Shown: piece after piece, positions 10,692 through 17,687 of the stretch
How the letters are laid out: each line of letters opens with the position of its first letter
How positions within the stretch are numbered: the stretch's first letter is position 1
DNA from: Hyphomicrobium_A sp963745205
Lineage (GTDB): Bacteria > Pseudomonadota > Alphaproteobacteria > Rhizobiales > Hyphomicrobiaceae
Length of the DNA: 64,000 nt
Assembly: GCA_963745205.1 (NCBI GenBank)
Contig: CAVUWX010000007.1
Coordinates: 496,001-560,000 of the forward strand
Direction: 5' to 3'
Made by a program: the position numbers and the translations under genes
The notes under the pieces: model-generated
What the model saw: the letters and a program-made list of their open reading frames with translations, nothing else
Database searches by the model: none
What the model was told of the DNA's origin: nothing

Positions 10692-10752
10692 CTTATTGCG
10701 GAAGTTTGGCTGCAAGGGGCAAATCACAATGCGTGCTCTCTCGGAGTAGGTC

Positions 10753-11011
10753 ATGTTCGCCCACCGCATCTTATGCTGGTTACTCTGCGCGCAGCTGTTT
10801 TCAGTGACGGGCAGCGGTCCTGCGCTTGAGTTGGAGGGTTCCGGCGTTAACCGAAGCGACAACAGAGCCCAAGCACAGCACAAGCTCACCCGCCGACACA
10901 TCAGAAGCACGGCAGGAGAGAATTGAGCAGTGCATGGCAAGCTGGGACAGCAAGACTCACATCACCAAGAGCGGCTGGCGAAAGATCTGCGAACGCCAAC
11001 TTTCCGATTAG
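10753..11011 (+). pseudogene. Small exported protein, frameshifted
   Basis: An ATG at 10753 behind a GGAGTAGG ribosome site opens a signal peptide (MFAHRILCWLLCAQLFSVTG). The end of a small Cys-containing protein (QERIEQCMASWDSKTHITKSGW ... ICERQLSD, stop at 11011) lies in another frame. A one-base shift between about 10830 and 10910 would join them. The product is unknown. The two-frame reading is an inference and the entry may be two unrelated pieces. Confidence 0.4.
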
Positions 11012-11054
11012 GAAGGCCGTTGCCGGTGATCCATGCTAAGCCCCGCTCGAATAA

Positions 11055-11088
11055 GCGCGGCCCCAAGTCCAAGACCTGAGGCCGCGCG
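11055..11088 (-). terminator. Relic of the peptide-family terminator
   Basis: The conserved hairpin (GCGGCCTCAGG ... TTGGGGCCGC) without a peptide gene in front of it; only the GCTGACAACTACACCGC flank remains. It marks a lost copy of the peptide cassette. Confidence 0.6.
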
Positions 11089-11191
11089 GTGTAGTTGTCA
11101 GCGCCGTCGACCTCATCGCTATAGCGGGCCGCGTCGCAGCATCTCATCGGGCGAAGCAGTGGGCCGCGCTTTGCATTGACTGGAGGAGGGA

Positions 11192-11680
11192 ATGCTTCTG
11201 CTCGATGTAGGAAGCCGCCGATGGAGGATTCTCCTTTTGGAGCTATTCCTGTTGGTCTTCTTCGGTGCGATGGCGGCGGCACCCTTCACGTGGTTGGTCT
11301 ACCGCTTCGTGAAAAATACACCGTGGGAACGGGCGGCCTGGAGTGTAGGAAACCTCGCGATCGGCACCGCAATTATCCTTGCACTAAGGGCCTTTGGCAC
11401 GCGCTACGTAACACGATTGGAACGCCAGGGGGCTGACCTTCATATTTCTACTTTCGGCCTCCTCTCAAGGGAGCGCACTCTTAACGTCCGCGTTACCGAC
11501 GTCACGTTGGGACCGCGCCATGAGTGGCGTACTCGAGACGGAGCGCCAACGCCATGGCGAGCACTGTCGTTACCGGGCTATCGAATGCCGTTCATCCTCG
11601 ACCTTATGGCTCCTGTTCTGAACGAGCAGGTGCGTTCGGCCAAGGTGGCCCAATTCGCCCGCACCGTGAATGACAACTAG
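11192..11680 (+). CDS. Two-TM membrane protein, unknown function
   Basis: 162 aa. ATG at 11192 behind GGAGGGA. Two membrane segments (residues about 13-35 and 50-70) are followed by a soluble 90-residue domain beginning YVTRLERQGADLHISTFG, resembling the beta-rich PH-like (bPH2) layout of small membrane proteins. It has a strong terminator directly behind it. No functional clue from the neighbours. Confidence 0.75.
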   Translation: MLLLDVGSRRWRILLLELFLLVFFGAMAAAPFTWLVYRFVKNTPWERAAWSVGNLAIGTAIILALRAFGTRYVTRLERQGADLHISTFGLLSRERTLNVRVTDVTLGPRHEWRTRDGAPTPWRALSLPGYRMPFILDLMAPVLNEQVRSAKVAQFARTVNDN

Positions 11681-11684
11681 ACGA

Positions 11685-11717
11685 GAGCCCCGTCAGCGAT
11701 GGCGGGGCTTTTTGTTG
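11685..11717 (+). terminator. Rho-independent terminator
   Basis: AGCCCCGTCAGCGATGGCGGGGCT followed by TTTTTGTTG, directly after the membrane protein gene. It may act in both directions, also ending the minus-strand peptide transcripts. Confidence 0.8.
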
Positions 11718-11732
11718 AAGCCAAAAACCAAA

Positions 11733-11763
11733 CGCGGCCCCAAGTCCAAGACCTGAGGCCGCG
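11733..11763 (-). terminator. Peptide-family terminator, copy A
   Basis: Reverse strand: CGCGGCCTCAGGTC, loop TTG, GACTTGGGGCCGCG, then GTTTGGTTTTT. Near-identical hairpins follow most other peptide genes in the window. Confidence 0.75.
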
Positions 11764-11780
11764 TGGTTTCGTTTGTCAGC

Positions 11781-11900
11781 TTAGCGGCCGTGGACGGTGG
11801 CCGAGGGTATGTACGGCTTATTGGCTGGTCCGGCAGCTGCCGGCTGTGTGGCGGCGACAGCGGTGAGTGCCAGCAGTGCCGCAAGAATGAACGTCTTCAT
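11781..11900 (-). CDS. Tiny exported peptide, family copy A
   Basis: 39 aa: signal peptide MKTFILAALLALTAVAATQ with AxA cleavage (PAAAG), mature part about 16 residues (GPANKPYIPSATVHGR). Shared family features: AAGGAGACTATCG ribosome site, hairpin leader, Gly-Arg end encoded GGCCGCTAA, conserved GCTGAC flank and family terminator. Too short for ordinary gene finding; it is supported by the paralogues at 12103, 12252, 12989, 31520, 32367, 32675 and 63657. Function unknown; a secreted or periplasmic peptide. Confidence 0.8.
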   Translation of the reverse strand: MKTFILAALLALTAVAATQPAAAGPANKPYIPSATVHGR

Positions 11901-11959
11901 CGATAGTCTCCTTTCAAGGTTACGGTCTCAAGGATCGGAATGATCCTGACCGGGGAGGG

Positions 11960-12003
11960 AGACTACGCAGGGCTCGAGTGATGGCGCTGTGAGGATTGCC
12001 ACA
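11960..12003 (-). promoter_or_regulatory. CRP-like class II promoter, copy A
   Basis: TGTGGCAATCCTCACA (12003-11988), 22 bp, TAGTCT (11965-11960). Then the leader hairpin GGATCATTCCGATCC inside CGGTC...GACCG, ribosome site and ATG, 88 bp from operator to start. Confidence 0.75.
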
Positions 12004-12053
12004 CTGGCGAAAGCCGCTGCGCTGGTGGGCTACTTGTTGAAGGCAAAAAACAA

Positions 12054-12086
12054 GCGCGGCCCCAAGTCAAAGACCTGAGGCCGCGC
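12054..12086 (-). terminator. Peptide-family terminator, copy B
   Basis: GCGGCC...GGCCGC hairpin followed by a TTGTTTTTTGCC tract on the reverse strand, behind peptide B. Confidence 0.7.
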
Positions 12087-12102
12087 GGTCGAGTTTGTCA
12101 GC

Positions 12103-12222
12103 TTAGCGGCCTTGGCGAAAGGGATTCCCGCCATTGTTACCGGCGGCGGCCGACTGCGAGGTGACAACAACGCCCGACACCGCGGTGAGTGCCAGTAGTG
12201 AGGCAGGGATAAACGTCTTCAT
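12103..12222 (-). CDS. Tiny exported peptide, family copy B
   Basis: 39 aa: signal peptide MKTFIPASLLALTAVSGVVV, cleavage after SAAA, mature GNNGGNPFRQGR (12 residues, Gly/Asn-rich, Gly-Arg end). It lacks its own CRP-like site and sits 29 bp behind copy C on the same strand, so C and B probably form a two-gene operon read from the promoter at 12470-12512. Ribosome site AAAGGAGACTACC. Confidence 0.8.
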   Translation of the reverse strand: MKTFIPASLLALTAVSGVVVTSQSAAAGNNGGNPFRQGR

Positions 12223-12251
12223 AGGTAGTCTCCTTTTGAAAAAGGTTGCGA

Positions 12252-12410
12252 TCAAGGACGATAGCCGCCCGGCGCAGTTGCGGGCGGAGGCGGGGCACAC
12301 AGTGCGGTCATCCCGCAGCCATATGTAGGCCGGATGAGGATGGCCGCTGCTGGCTGTGCAGCCGACAGGGCGGTTACAGCGAGTAGGCCGGCTAGGATGA
12401 ACGTCTTCAT
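12252..12410 (-). CDS. Tiny exported peptide, family copy C (two cysteines)
   Basis: 52 aa: signal peptide MKTFILAGLLAVTALSAAQ, cleavage after PAAA. The mature part is longer and different (ILIRPTYGCGMTALCAPPPP..., two Cys, proline run, ending GGYRP rather than Gly-Arg). It could have been extended by loss of the usual stop. First gene of a probable C-B operon. Confidence 0.7.
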   Translation of the reverse strand: MKTFILAGLLAVTALSAAQPAAAILIRPTYGCGMTALCAPPPPATAPGGYRP

Positions 12411-12469
12411 GAGTAGTCTCCTTTCACTGTTACGGTCTCAAGGATCGGAATGATCCATGACCGTGTCGG

Positions 12470-12512
12470 AGACTACCGATGGTGCTGCGCCGGCGCTGTG
12501 AGGATTGCCACA
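12470..12512 (-). promoter_or_regulatory. CRP-like class II promoter, copy C/B
   Basis: TGTGGCAATCCTCACA (12512-12497), 21 bp, TAGTCT (12475-12470), then the CGGTCAT-GGATCATTCCGATCC-TTGAGACCG leader; 87 bp to the ATG. Confidence 0.75.
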
Positions 12513-12550
12513 CAGACAAGAACCCCATTTTGTTGAAGCCGAAAAAGAAG

Positions 12551-12583
12551 CGCGGCCCCAAGTCCAAGACCTGAGGCCGCGCG
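12551..12583 (-). terminator. Peptide-family terminator, copy D
   Basis: Same GCGGCC/GGCCGC hairpin, followed by TTCTTTTTC on the reverse strand. Confidence 0.65.
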
Positions 12584-12626
12584 GTCTAGTCTGTCAGCTT
12601 AGCGGCCGAAGCTGCCGCCTCTTAGG

Positions 12627-12782
12627 TCAGTGAAGGGAGCGTGCTGGAGAGCGGAGCTCATCCACGTAGTTGTTCCAGGCCGTAACCCAGTTCTGAACCC
12701 AATCTGCGCCGCCGACGGCGTCAATCTCGGCGTCGGTGAGCTGGACGAGGGAGCCGCGGGTGGTCAAGTCAAAGTTCTTCAT
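12627..12782 (-). CDS. Bacteriocin/RiPP-like peptide with double-Gly leader
   Basis: 51 aa: MKNFDLTTRGSLVQLTDAEI then DAVGG, and core ADWVQNWVTAWNNYVDELRSPARSLH. The segment L-x-x-LTDAEIDAVGG is the typical double-glycine leader recognised by peptidase-containing ABC exporters. The core is Trp/Asn-rich and could form an amphipathic helix. Unlike its neighbours it has no Sec signal peptide. It shares the regulon promoter and a type II leader (GGCATCGATCCCGATGCC hairpin). No modifying enzyme or exporter is nearby, so export is unexplained. Confidence 0.65.
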   Translation of the reverse strand: MKNFDLTTRGSLVQLTDAEIDAVGGADWVQNWVTAWNNYVDELRSPARSLH

Positions 12783-12836
12783 GGGTAGTTCTCCTTTAAG
12801 GTTGCGATCGGCATCGGGATCGATGCCCATGACCGG

Positions 12837-12879
12837 AACCTACCCATGTCGCTCAGCGGGCGCTGTGAGGATTGCCACA
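12837..12879 (-). promoter_or_regulatory. CRP-like class II promoter, copy D
   Basis: TGTGGCAATCCTCACA (12879-12864), 21 bp, TAGGTT (12842-12837); 82 bp to the start. Confidence 0.75.
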
Positions 12880-12940
12880 TCGAAGAAAAGCCCCCGCAGA
12901 GTGATCCGCGCGGGGCTTTTTGTTGAAGCCAAAAAATAAG

Positions 12941-12973
12941 CGCGGCCCCAAGTCCAAGAACTAAGGCCGCGCG
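12941..12973 (-). terminator. Peptide-family terminator, copy E
   Basis: Same hairpin, followed by TTATTTTTTGGC on the reverse strand. A second hairpin lies at about 12890-12925 (CCCCGC...GCGGGG, then TTTTTGTTG). Confidence 0.7.
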
Positions 12974-12988
12974 GTCTCGTTTGTCAGC

Positions 12989-13096
12989 TTAGCGGCCAAC
13001 ATAGCCGGTATGGCCAGGGGGACTTCCGGCGCCTGCCGGCTGTGTGGTGGCGACAGCGGTCAGGGCCAGTAGTGAGGCAAGGATCAAGGTCTTCAT
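12989..13096 (-). CDS. Tiny exported peptide, family copy E
   Basis: 35 aa: signal peptide MKTLILASLLALTAVATTQ, cleavage after PAGA, mature GSPPGHTGYVGR (12 residues, Gly/Pro-rich, Gly-Arg end). The GGCCGCTAAGCTGACAAAC flank and terminator are as in copies A and B. It has its own promoter, whose site has both half-sites perfect. Confidence 0.8.
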   Translation of the reverse strand: MKTLILASLLALTAVATTQPAGAGSPPGHTGYVGR

Positions 13097-13155
13097 GGCT
13101 AGTTTCCTTTCAAGGTTACGGTCTCAAGGATCGGAATGATCCATGACCGCGATGG

Positions 13156-13198
13156 AGACTACTCAGCGCGCGGTGCTAGCGCTGTGAGGATTTTCACA
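13156..13198 (-). promoter_or_regulatory. CRP-like class II promoter, copy E (perfect half-sites)
   Basis: TGTGAAAATCCTCACA (13198-13183), 21 bp, TAGTCT (13161-13156), hairpin leader; 87 bp to the ATG. TGTGA-N6-TCACA equals the CRP consensus halves. Confidence 0.8.
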
Positions 13199-13409
13199 TC
13201 GGTGGGAGAAGTGAAGGCGAACGGTTTTTGCACGGCGGGTAGGCGAAGAAATCTTCTTCCAGCGCCTCTACAGCGGCAGCCGCGGCCTCTCCGATAATTT
13301 GCCGCCGTCTTACGTATTTGAGATGTGCGTGCCGCGCCTTACGTTTCGTAGCGAATAGACCGGCAAGCAGTACCGTGGCGAGGCCGCAGGCGAGGAGCAA
13401 AGTGTTCAT
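13194..13409 (-). CDS. Small single-TM membrane protein
   Basis: 71 aa: MNTLLLACGLATVLLAGLFA forms one membrane segment, followed by a basic stretch (TKRKARHAHLKYVRRRQ), an Ala/Glu helix and a short Pro/Ser tail. Not related to the MKTFIL peptides but driven by the same kind of promoter (site 13484-13499). The stop overlaps the copy E operator. Function unknown. Confidence 0.6.
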   Translation of the reverse strand: MNTLLLACGLATVLLAGLFATKRKARHAHLKYVRRRQIIGEAAAAAVEALEEDFFAYPPCKNRSPSLLPPM

Positions 13410-13456
13410 GGCGGCTTCCTATCTCAAGCTTCCGTTTGATCTCTATGCCTAGCCGC

Positions 13457-13499
13457 AACCTAACCGTTCCGCCTGAGGACCGTTGTGAGGATTGCCACA
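13457..13499 (-). promoter_or_regulatory. CRP-like class II promoter of the small TM protein
   Basis: TGTGGCAATCCTCACA (13499-13484), 21 bp, TAGGTT (13462-13457); 75 bp to the start. The family hairpin leader is absent here. Confidence 0.7.
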
Positions 13500-13640
13500 C
13501 CTTACCGGCCGTTGCGGAATGAACGAGCCCAGTGATCCGGCAGGGCTTTTTGTTGAAGCCGAATCTGCGCGTTTATGAGTTCACGACCTAGCCACCCACG
13601 GCCTCGCCTCATAGCGGGGCCGTTCCCGTTTGGAGAGCCT

Positions 13641-13736
13641 GATGTCGAAACCGACACCCGATGCAAGTAGCAAACGCGCCAAGCAGCAGAAGCTCGAAGC
13701 GGCCCTGGTCTGCTTCCCTAAACCGATGCCAGGCTG
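13641..13736 (+). pseudogene. 5' end of an unknown gene cut by the IS3 element
   Basis: ATG at 13641 behind GGAGAGCCTG reads MSKPTPDASSKRAKQQKLEA, then runs into the IS3 left end. The polar N-terminus ending KRAKQQKLE resembles the start of small DNA-binding proteins, but no family can be named. No matching continuation is seen after the IS. Confidence 0.4.
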
Positions 13737-13783
13737 ACTGAGCGAATCCGGCTATTTCCAACCTCGACTGAGGAGATAAGGGA

Positions 13784-14062
13784 ATGGCACGGAAGCGATT
13801 TACGACGGAGCAGATCATCGGGCTTCTGCGGGAAGCGGAGGTTCGCCTGAGCCAGGGTCAGGCGATCGGTACGGTGTGCCGAAGCATCGGCGTCTCGCAG
13901 CAGAGCTACTACCGCTGGCGGCGCGAGTACGGCGGCTTGAAGCTCGACCAAGCCAAGCGCTTCAAGGATCTCGAGCGCGAGAACGACCGCCTGAAGAGGG
14001 CCGTCTCCGAGCTGACGCTCGACAAGCTGATCCTGAAGGAAGCTCTCGAGGGAAAATACTAA
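13784..14062 (+). CDS. IS3-family transposase OrfA
   Basis: 92 aa helix-turn-helix protein (RKRFTTEQIIGLLREAE ... SQQSYYRWRREYGGL) with a leucine-zipper-like end (LERENDRLKRAVSELTLDK). Ends at GGGAAAATACTAA; the A run at 14054-14057 is a probable -1 slippage site giving the OrfAB transposase. Confidence 0.9.
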   Translation: MARKRFTTEQIIGLLREAEVRLSQGQAIGTVCRSIGVSQQSYYRWRREYGGLKLDQAKRFKDLERENDRLKRAVSELTLDKLILKEALEGKY

Positions 14063-14958
14063 GCCCTTCCCGCAAGCGGGCGTGCGTCGAGCACGTCCGC
14101 TCTCGGCTTCCGGTCTCGGAACGTCGCGCGTGCACTGTCGTCGGACAGCCTCGTGCGACGCAGAGACGGTGCCTCAAGACGCCTGACGACGAAGCGAAGC
14201 TGACGGCTGACATCGTGCGGCTCGCCACGCAATACGGCCGCTACGGCTACCGGCGCATCCGCGAGATGCTCGTTGCCGAAGGCTGGCGGGTCAACGTCAA
14301 GCGCGTCTATCGGATCTGGCGCCGGGAAGGGCTGAAAGTACCAATGAAACAACCGAAGCGGGGCCGTCTCTGGCTCAACGACGGGTCGTGCGTGCGTCTC
14401 AGACCCGAGCGGCCGAACCACGTGTGGTCCTATGACTTTGTCCAGGACCGCACTCAGGACGGCCGCGCCTTCCGCATGCTCGTTGTGCTCGACGAGTTCA
14501 CACGCCGGTGTCTGGCGATCGTCGTTGCCAGGCGGCTACGGTCGGATGACGTGCTCCACTGTCTGGCTGACCTCTTCGTCACGCACGGACCACCCGAGCA
14601 CATTCGCTCCGACAACGGTCCCGAGTTCATCGCGATCAACGTGCGCGAGTGGCTCGGCCGGATCGGCGTCAAGACGCTCTACATCGAGCCGGGAAGTCCA
14701 TGGGAGAACGGCTACTGCGAGAGCCTCAACTCGAAGCTTCGGGACGAGCTTCTCAACGGCGAGATCTTCACAACACTACGAGAGGCGGAAGTGCTGATTG
14801 AGAACTGGCGCAGACACTACAACGCCGTCAGGCCGCATTCCTCGCTCAACTATCGCCCGCCGGCTCCAGAAGCGATCTTGCCGCCAGCATCCGGTCTGCC
14901 CTACGCTCCGCTCCGGCCAGCCCAGATGCTGGCCGATAGCGGCCGGGTTCTAACTTAG
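14054..14958 (+). CDS. IS3-family transposase OrfB (DDE catalytic part)
   Basis: Read in the -1 frame from the slippage site, about 300 aa. HTH_21 region (YGRYGYRRIREML), then the rve integrase core with the DDE residues in WSYDFVQDR, HIRSDNGPEF and ENGYCESLNSKLRDE. The C-terminus HYNAVRPHSSLNYRPPAPEA is typical of IS407-like elements. Probably made only as an OrfAB fusion. Confidence 0.9.
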
Positions 14959-15043
14959 TGCCTGGTATCGACGACGGGGGGCAGGCCAAGGCGGAGGATC
15001 GCCTCGCGGTTCCGCGTCATCGAGTAGAGGTTGCACATGCGGC

Positions 15044-15409
15044 TCAGATCCGACGCTGAGCGATCAGTGCGTCAAGGGCACGCAACACAGCCGCCTGGCG
15101 GCGCCGATCGCTGAGCATGGCGAGGCCCCAGCCGGGTTCGTCCTCGTCAATGCGTGGGAGCTTGGCAGCCTTAGCGACAAGACCCGCGACTTTCCAGCCG
15201 AGCTGATGCGCCTGTTCGGGCTCGTCGATGATTGTGTGAGCAGCGCGGATCAGGGCTCCGATGGCGCAAAACCGCCGCGCCCCATCATCGCAAGGATCAC
15301 ACTCGCGCCCGTCCGCTGTCACGGCTTCGGCGCCGCGCAGCCGGCGACGACGATCTGCGACGATGCTTCGTGCCTCGATGAGCACCCTGTCAACGAAGGG
15401 ATGTGCCAC
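15044..15409 (-). CDS. Hypothetical protein, DUF6197-like
   Basis: 121 aa. ATG at 15409 (MAHPFVDRVLIEARSIVADR). The core RRFCAIGALIRAAHTI and a following all-helical half resemble DUF6197-type small proteins found in alphaproteobacterial islands; the assignment is tentative. Same strand as the next two genes. Confidence 0.6.
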   Translation of the reverse strand: MAHPFVDRVLIEARSIVADRRRRLRGAEAVTADGRECDPCDDGARRFCAIGALIRAAHTIIDEPEQAHQLGWKVAGLVAKAAKLPRIDEDEPGWGLAMLSDRRRQAAVLRALDALIAQRRI

Positions 15410-15467
15410 GGCTTGTCCTCCCCAATCAATTGACCAAATCTAGCAGACGCGCGAGGTGCCCCTCCAC

Positions 15468-15737
15468 CTACGTGATCGGCTTATCCCGTAACCGGTCGCG
15501 CATGGCGACCACCCCTCCGGGGTATTGTTCGGGCCTAGCGTCGATCTTTCTGGACCCGCACGCCGAGCACCGCATGTGCTTGCCAACCTCGGGCACCGGC
15601 ATCTCCGCCGGCAACGGAACGGTGGCGGGGTTCACGTCGCGTTCGTGGTGGCAGTCGCAGCAATAGACCCACAGCAGCTTGTCCTCGCGGACAAGATCGC
15701 TGAGCGTGACGGGTCCTGACGAGGGCTCGGGGGCCAT
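15468..15737 (-). CDS. Small zinc-ribbon protein
   Basis: 89 aa. Two Cys pairs (YCCDCHHERD and MRCSACGSRKI) form a zinc ribbon; the C-terminus PEQYPGGVVAMRD recurs as a remnant at about 17480-17550. Probably a small nucleic-acid or protein-binding factor; no family name is known to me. The stop lies 6 bp ahead of the next gene's region, suggesting a small operon. Confidence 0.65.
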   Translation of the reverse strand: MAPEPSSGPVTLSDLVREDKLLWVYCCDCHHERDVNPATVPLPAEMPVPEVGKHMRCSACGSRKIDARPEQYPGGVVAMRDRLRDKPIT

Positions 15738-15743
15738 CAGCGA

Positions 15744-15959
15744 TCACTTGCCCTTAGCTCTATCGTCGCGTGCAGCGAGCCACTCTTCGGCTTGTTCGAG
15801 TGAAAATGAGTATTCGTGGTCGGGAACGCCTGAGGACATCCTTCCACTAGACTCAAGACTGATAATGTAGAAGCGATGCTGGCCCTTGCCCACTTTGTCG
15901 AGCCGGAAGCCCTTGCGCTCAGCTAAGCGGTGAACGTTCTTTTCGCGTGCACCAGTCAT
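15744..15959 (-). CDS. Small basic hypothetical protein
   Basis: 71 aa from the ATG at 15959 (MTGAREKNVHRLAERKGFRL); the open frame continues upstream without a better start. Reads like a compact DNA-associated protein (basic N-half, SLEQAEEWLAARDDR helix at the end). It lies directly upstream of the zinc-ribbon gene on the same strand. Confidence 0.5.
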   Translation of the reverse strand: MTGAREKNVHRLAERKGFRLDKVGKGQHRFYIISLESSGRMSSGVPDHEYSFSLEQAEEWLAARDDRAKGK

Positions 15960-16087
15960 GGCACATCGGCCAGTTGAGACGAACCCAGCATAGACCTCGC
16001 ACAAGCGAGCGAGAGCATATATCAAAAGACGAGACTGAGCGAAGATCCGCTCCGTCTCCGACAACCACGGCCATATCCTGAGCAGCA

Positions 16088-16678
16088 ATGACTGACTTGC
16101 GCGCCCGTATCGAGCCAAAAGCCGTCCCGGCGGAAATCGACCGTTGGAACTGGGGCGCGTTCCTGCTCAATTGGATATGGGGTATCGGAAACAACACCTT
16201 CATTGCGCTGCTTACGCTCATTCCGTTTGTCGGACTGATCATGCCTTTCGTGCTCGGCGCGAAAGGTAGCGGCTGGGCATGGCGCAATGGGCGATGGGAT
16301 AGCCTGGAACATTTCAAGCGCGTGCAACGATTGTGGGCAATCTGGGGAGCCGTGATCTGGATTGTCGCGATCGTGCTGGGCGGCGCCTTGTTTGGCAGCG
16401 CCTTCTATCTCCTCGGACAGTCCGAAGCCTACCAACTCGGCATATCCAAACTTAAGACCAGTTCCGAGGCGGCCGATGTTCTCGGTACCCCGATTTCGAC
16501 CGGCATTCCTTCGGGCTCAATCACGATCGACGGCGAATCCGGAAAGGCGGTCCTCAACTTTTCGGCGACTGGCCCAAAGGCCTCAGGGCGGGTTTTTGTG
16601 GAGGCGTTCAAAGAAGGCGGAGTATGGTCGCTCAGGAGTTCTCACACTCAAAGTCGATGGTCGCGACGGAATGATTGA
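16088..16678 (+). CDS. Membrane protein with Coa1-like domain, C-terminus frameshifted
   Basis: 196 aa. Two membrane segments (residues about 37-57 and 85-110), before which sits the WNWGAFLLNWIWGIGN motif common in small alphaproteobacterial membrane proteins. A Coa1/YidC-like periplasmic domain follows (ADVLGTPISTGIPSGSI, GKAVLNFSATGPKASGRVFVEA). After GGVWSLR the natural continuation LTLKVDGRDGMIDLL lies in another frame, so one base is missing or extra near 16637. Confidence 0.7.
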   Translation: MTDLRARIEPKAVPAEIDRWNWGAFLLNWIWGIGNNTFIALLTLIPFVGLIMPFVLGAKGSGWAWRNGRWDSLEHFKRVQRLWAIWGAVIWIVAIVLGGALFGSAFYLLGQSEAYQLGISKLKTSSEAADVLGTPISTGIPSGSITIDGESGKAVLNFSATGPKASGRVFVEAFKEGGVWSLRSSHTQSRWSRRND

Positions 16679-16842
16679 TCTCCTCAAGCAATCAAAAGTC
16701 GAGCTCGAAAGCTTCCGCTGGCGCGTTAGCGAGGCGGAAAATCGAGTGAGAGAACCTCTGCAAATCGTCGCCATTCATGGTGTCGGCCACCCGCCGCTTG
16801 AGTTGACCGCTTATGGTACTCTCTTGGTTATCGAGGCAAGGG

Positions 16843-17459
16843 GTGTGCCTGTTGCGCATTGTGGCGTTTTGCATAGGGCTGATGATTACCCTACCGGCCG
16901 CGTGGCCGACGCTTGGAAGGATTGCGAGCAAGGGGAGGACCGCGATCTCTCGATCAAGGGCTGCACCGAGTTCATCACCAAAGGGGATCAGACAAAGCAG
17001 AACCTTGCCGTTGCTTACCACAATCGTGGCAACGGCTATGGGTTGAAGGGCGAGTTCGACCGCGCCATCGCCGATTACACCAAGGCAATCGAGCTCGACC
17101 CGAAATATGCGCACGCCTACTACGGTCGCGGCGTCGCCTATGGGTTGAAGGGCGAGTTCGACCGCGCCATCGCCGACTACACCAAGGCGATTGAGATCAA
17201 TCCCAAAGACGCCCGTTATTACAACAACCGTGCCTGGTACTACCTCAAGGCGGGCAAGGCGGCGCAGGGCTTGCAGGACGCCGAGAAATCACTTGAGCTA
17301 AGACCCGACGAAGCGCGTACGCTCGGCACACGCGGACAAATCTTCGAAGCTTTGGGTCGACGCGAGGAAGCGATCGCCGACTATCGCCGCGCGCTGTCAA
17401 AAGATCCTTCGGACCAGGAAAGCAAGGACGGACTGAAGCGGTTGGGCGCATCACCCTGA
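16843..17459 (+). pseudogene. Exported TPR-repeat protein with a frameshift at the signal peptide
   Basis: At least four TPR units, two of them near-identical (LKGEFDRAIADYTKAIE at about 17045 and 17147). The mature N-terminus ADAWKDCEQGEDRDLSIKGC is in frame with the repeats. The signal peptide (LLRIVAFCIGLMITLPAA, from GTG 16843 or TTG 16852) is in a different frame; one base near 16900 repairs it. TPR proteins scaffold protein complexes; no partner can be read from the locus. Confidence 0.7.
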
Positions 17460-17687
17460 GTAGGCTGTGGCTAACGCCAGCGCTCGGCCACGATCCCCCC
17501 GGGGTACAGCTCCGGTCGCGCATCGATCTTCCGCGAGCCGCACGCCCTTGTCGCAGTCGTTCCAATACTCGCCAGTCTCCCCGACGCTCCAGAAGTCATA
17601 GGGCACTAGCTTCCTGCCCTTCTTGTCGCGCTTAGCAACGAAGGATAGCGCCGGATCACGCGGCGCAGTTTGGTTGGCTTTAGACAT
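17451..17687 (-). CDS. Small hypothetical protein fused out of frame to a zinc-ribbon remnant
   Basis: 78 aa from the ATG at 17687 (MSKANQTAPRDPALSFVAKR). The first 48 residues to YWNDCDKG look native. After that the DNA encodes, in another frame, ACGSRKIDARPELYPGGI, the tail of the zinc-ribbon protein at 15468. A deletion therefore joined two genes. The start overlaps the previous gene's stop by 8 bp. Confidence 0.55.
   Translation of the reverse strand: MSKANQTAPRDPALSFVAKRDKKGRKLVPYDFWSVGETGEYWNDCDKGVRLAEDRCATGAVPRGDRGRALALATAYSG

Larger units (their letters stand above)
13725..14973 (+). mobile_element. IS3-family insertion sequence (IS407-like), apparently intact
   Basis: Two overlapping frames, orfA and orfB, between imperfect inverted ends (left TGCCAGGCTGACTGAGCGAA, right end reads ...TTAGTGCCTGGTA). 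Ends are approximate to a few bases and I could not confirm a target duplication. About 1.25 kb, usual for this group. Confidence 0.8.

Noticed and set aside
10962..11884. Minus-strand frames containing RPQVLDLGPRL (also at 32213)
   Set aside because: This is the translation of the repeated terminator hairpin, not a conserved protein.
11700..13200. Regularly spaced repeats resembling a CRISPR array
   Set aside because: Repeat units are promoters, leaders and terminators around small genes, 300-400 bp apart and of three kinds; no 30-bp repeat/spacer pattern and no cas genes.
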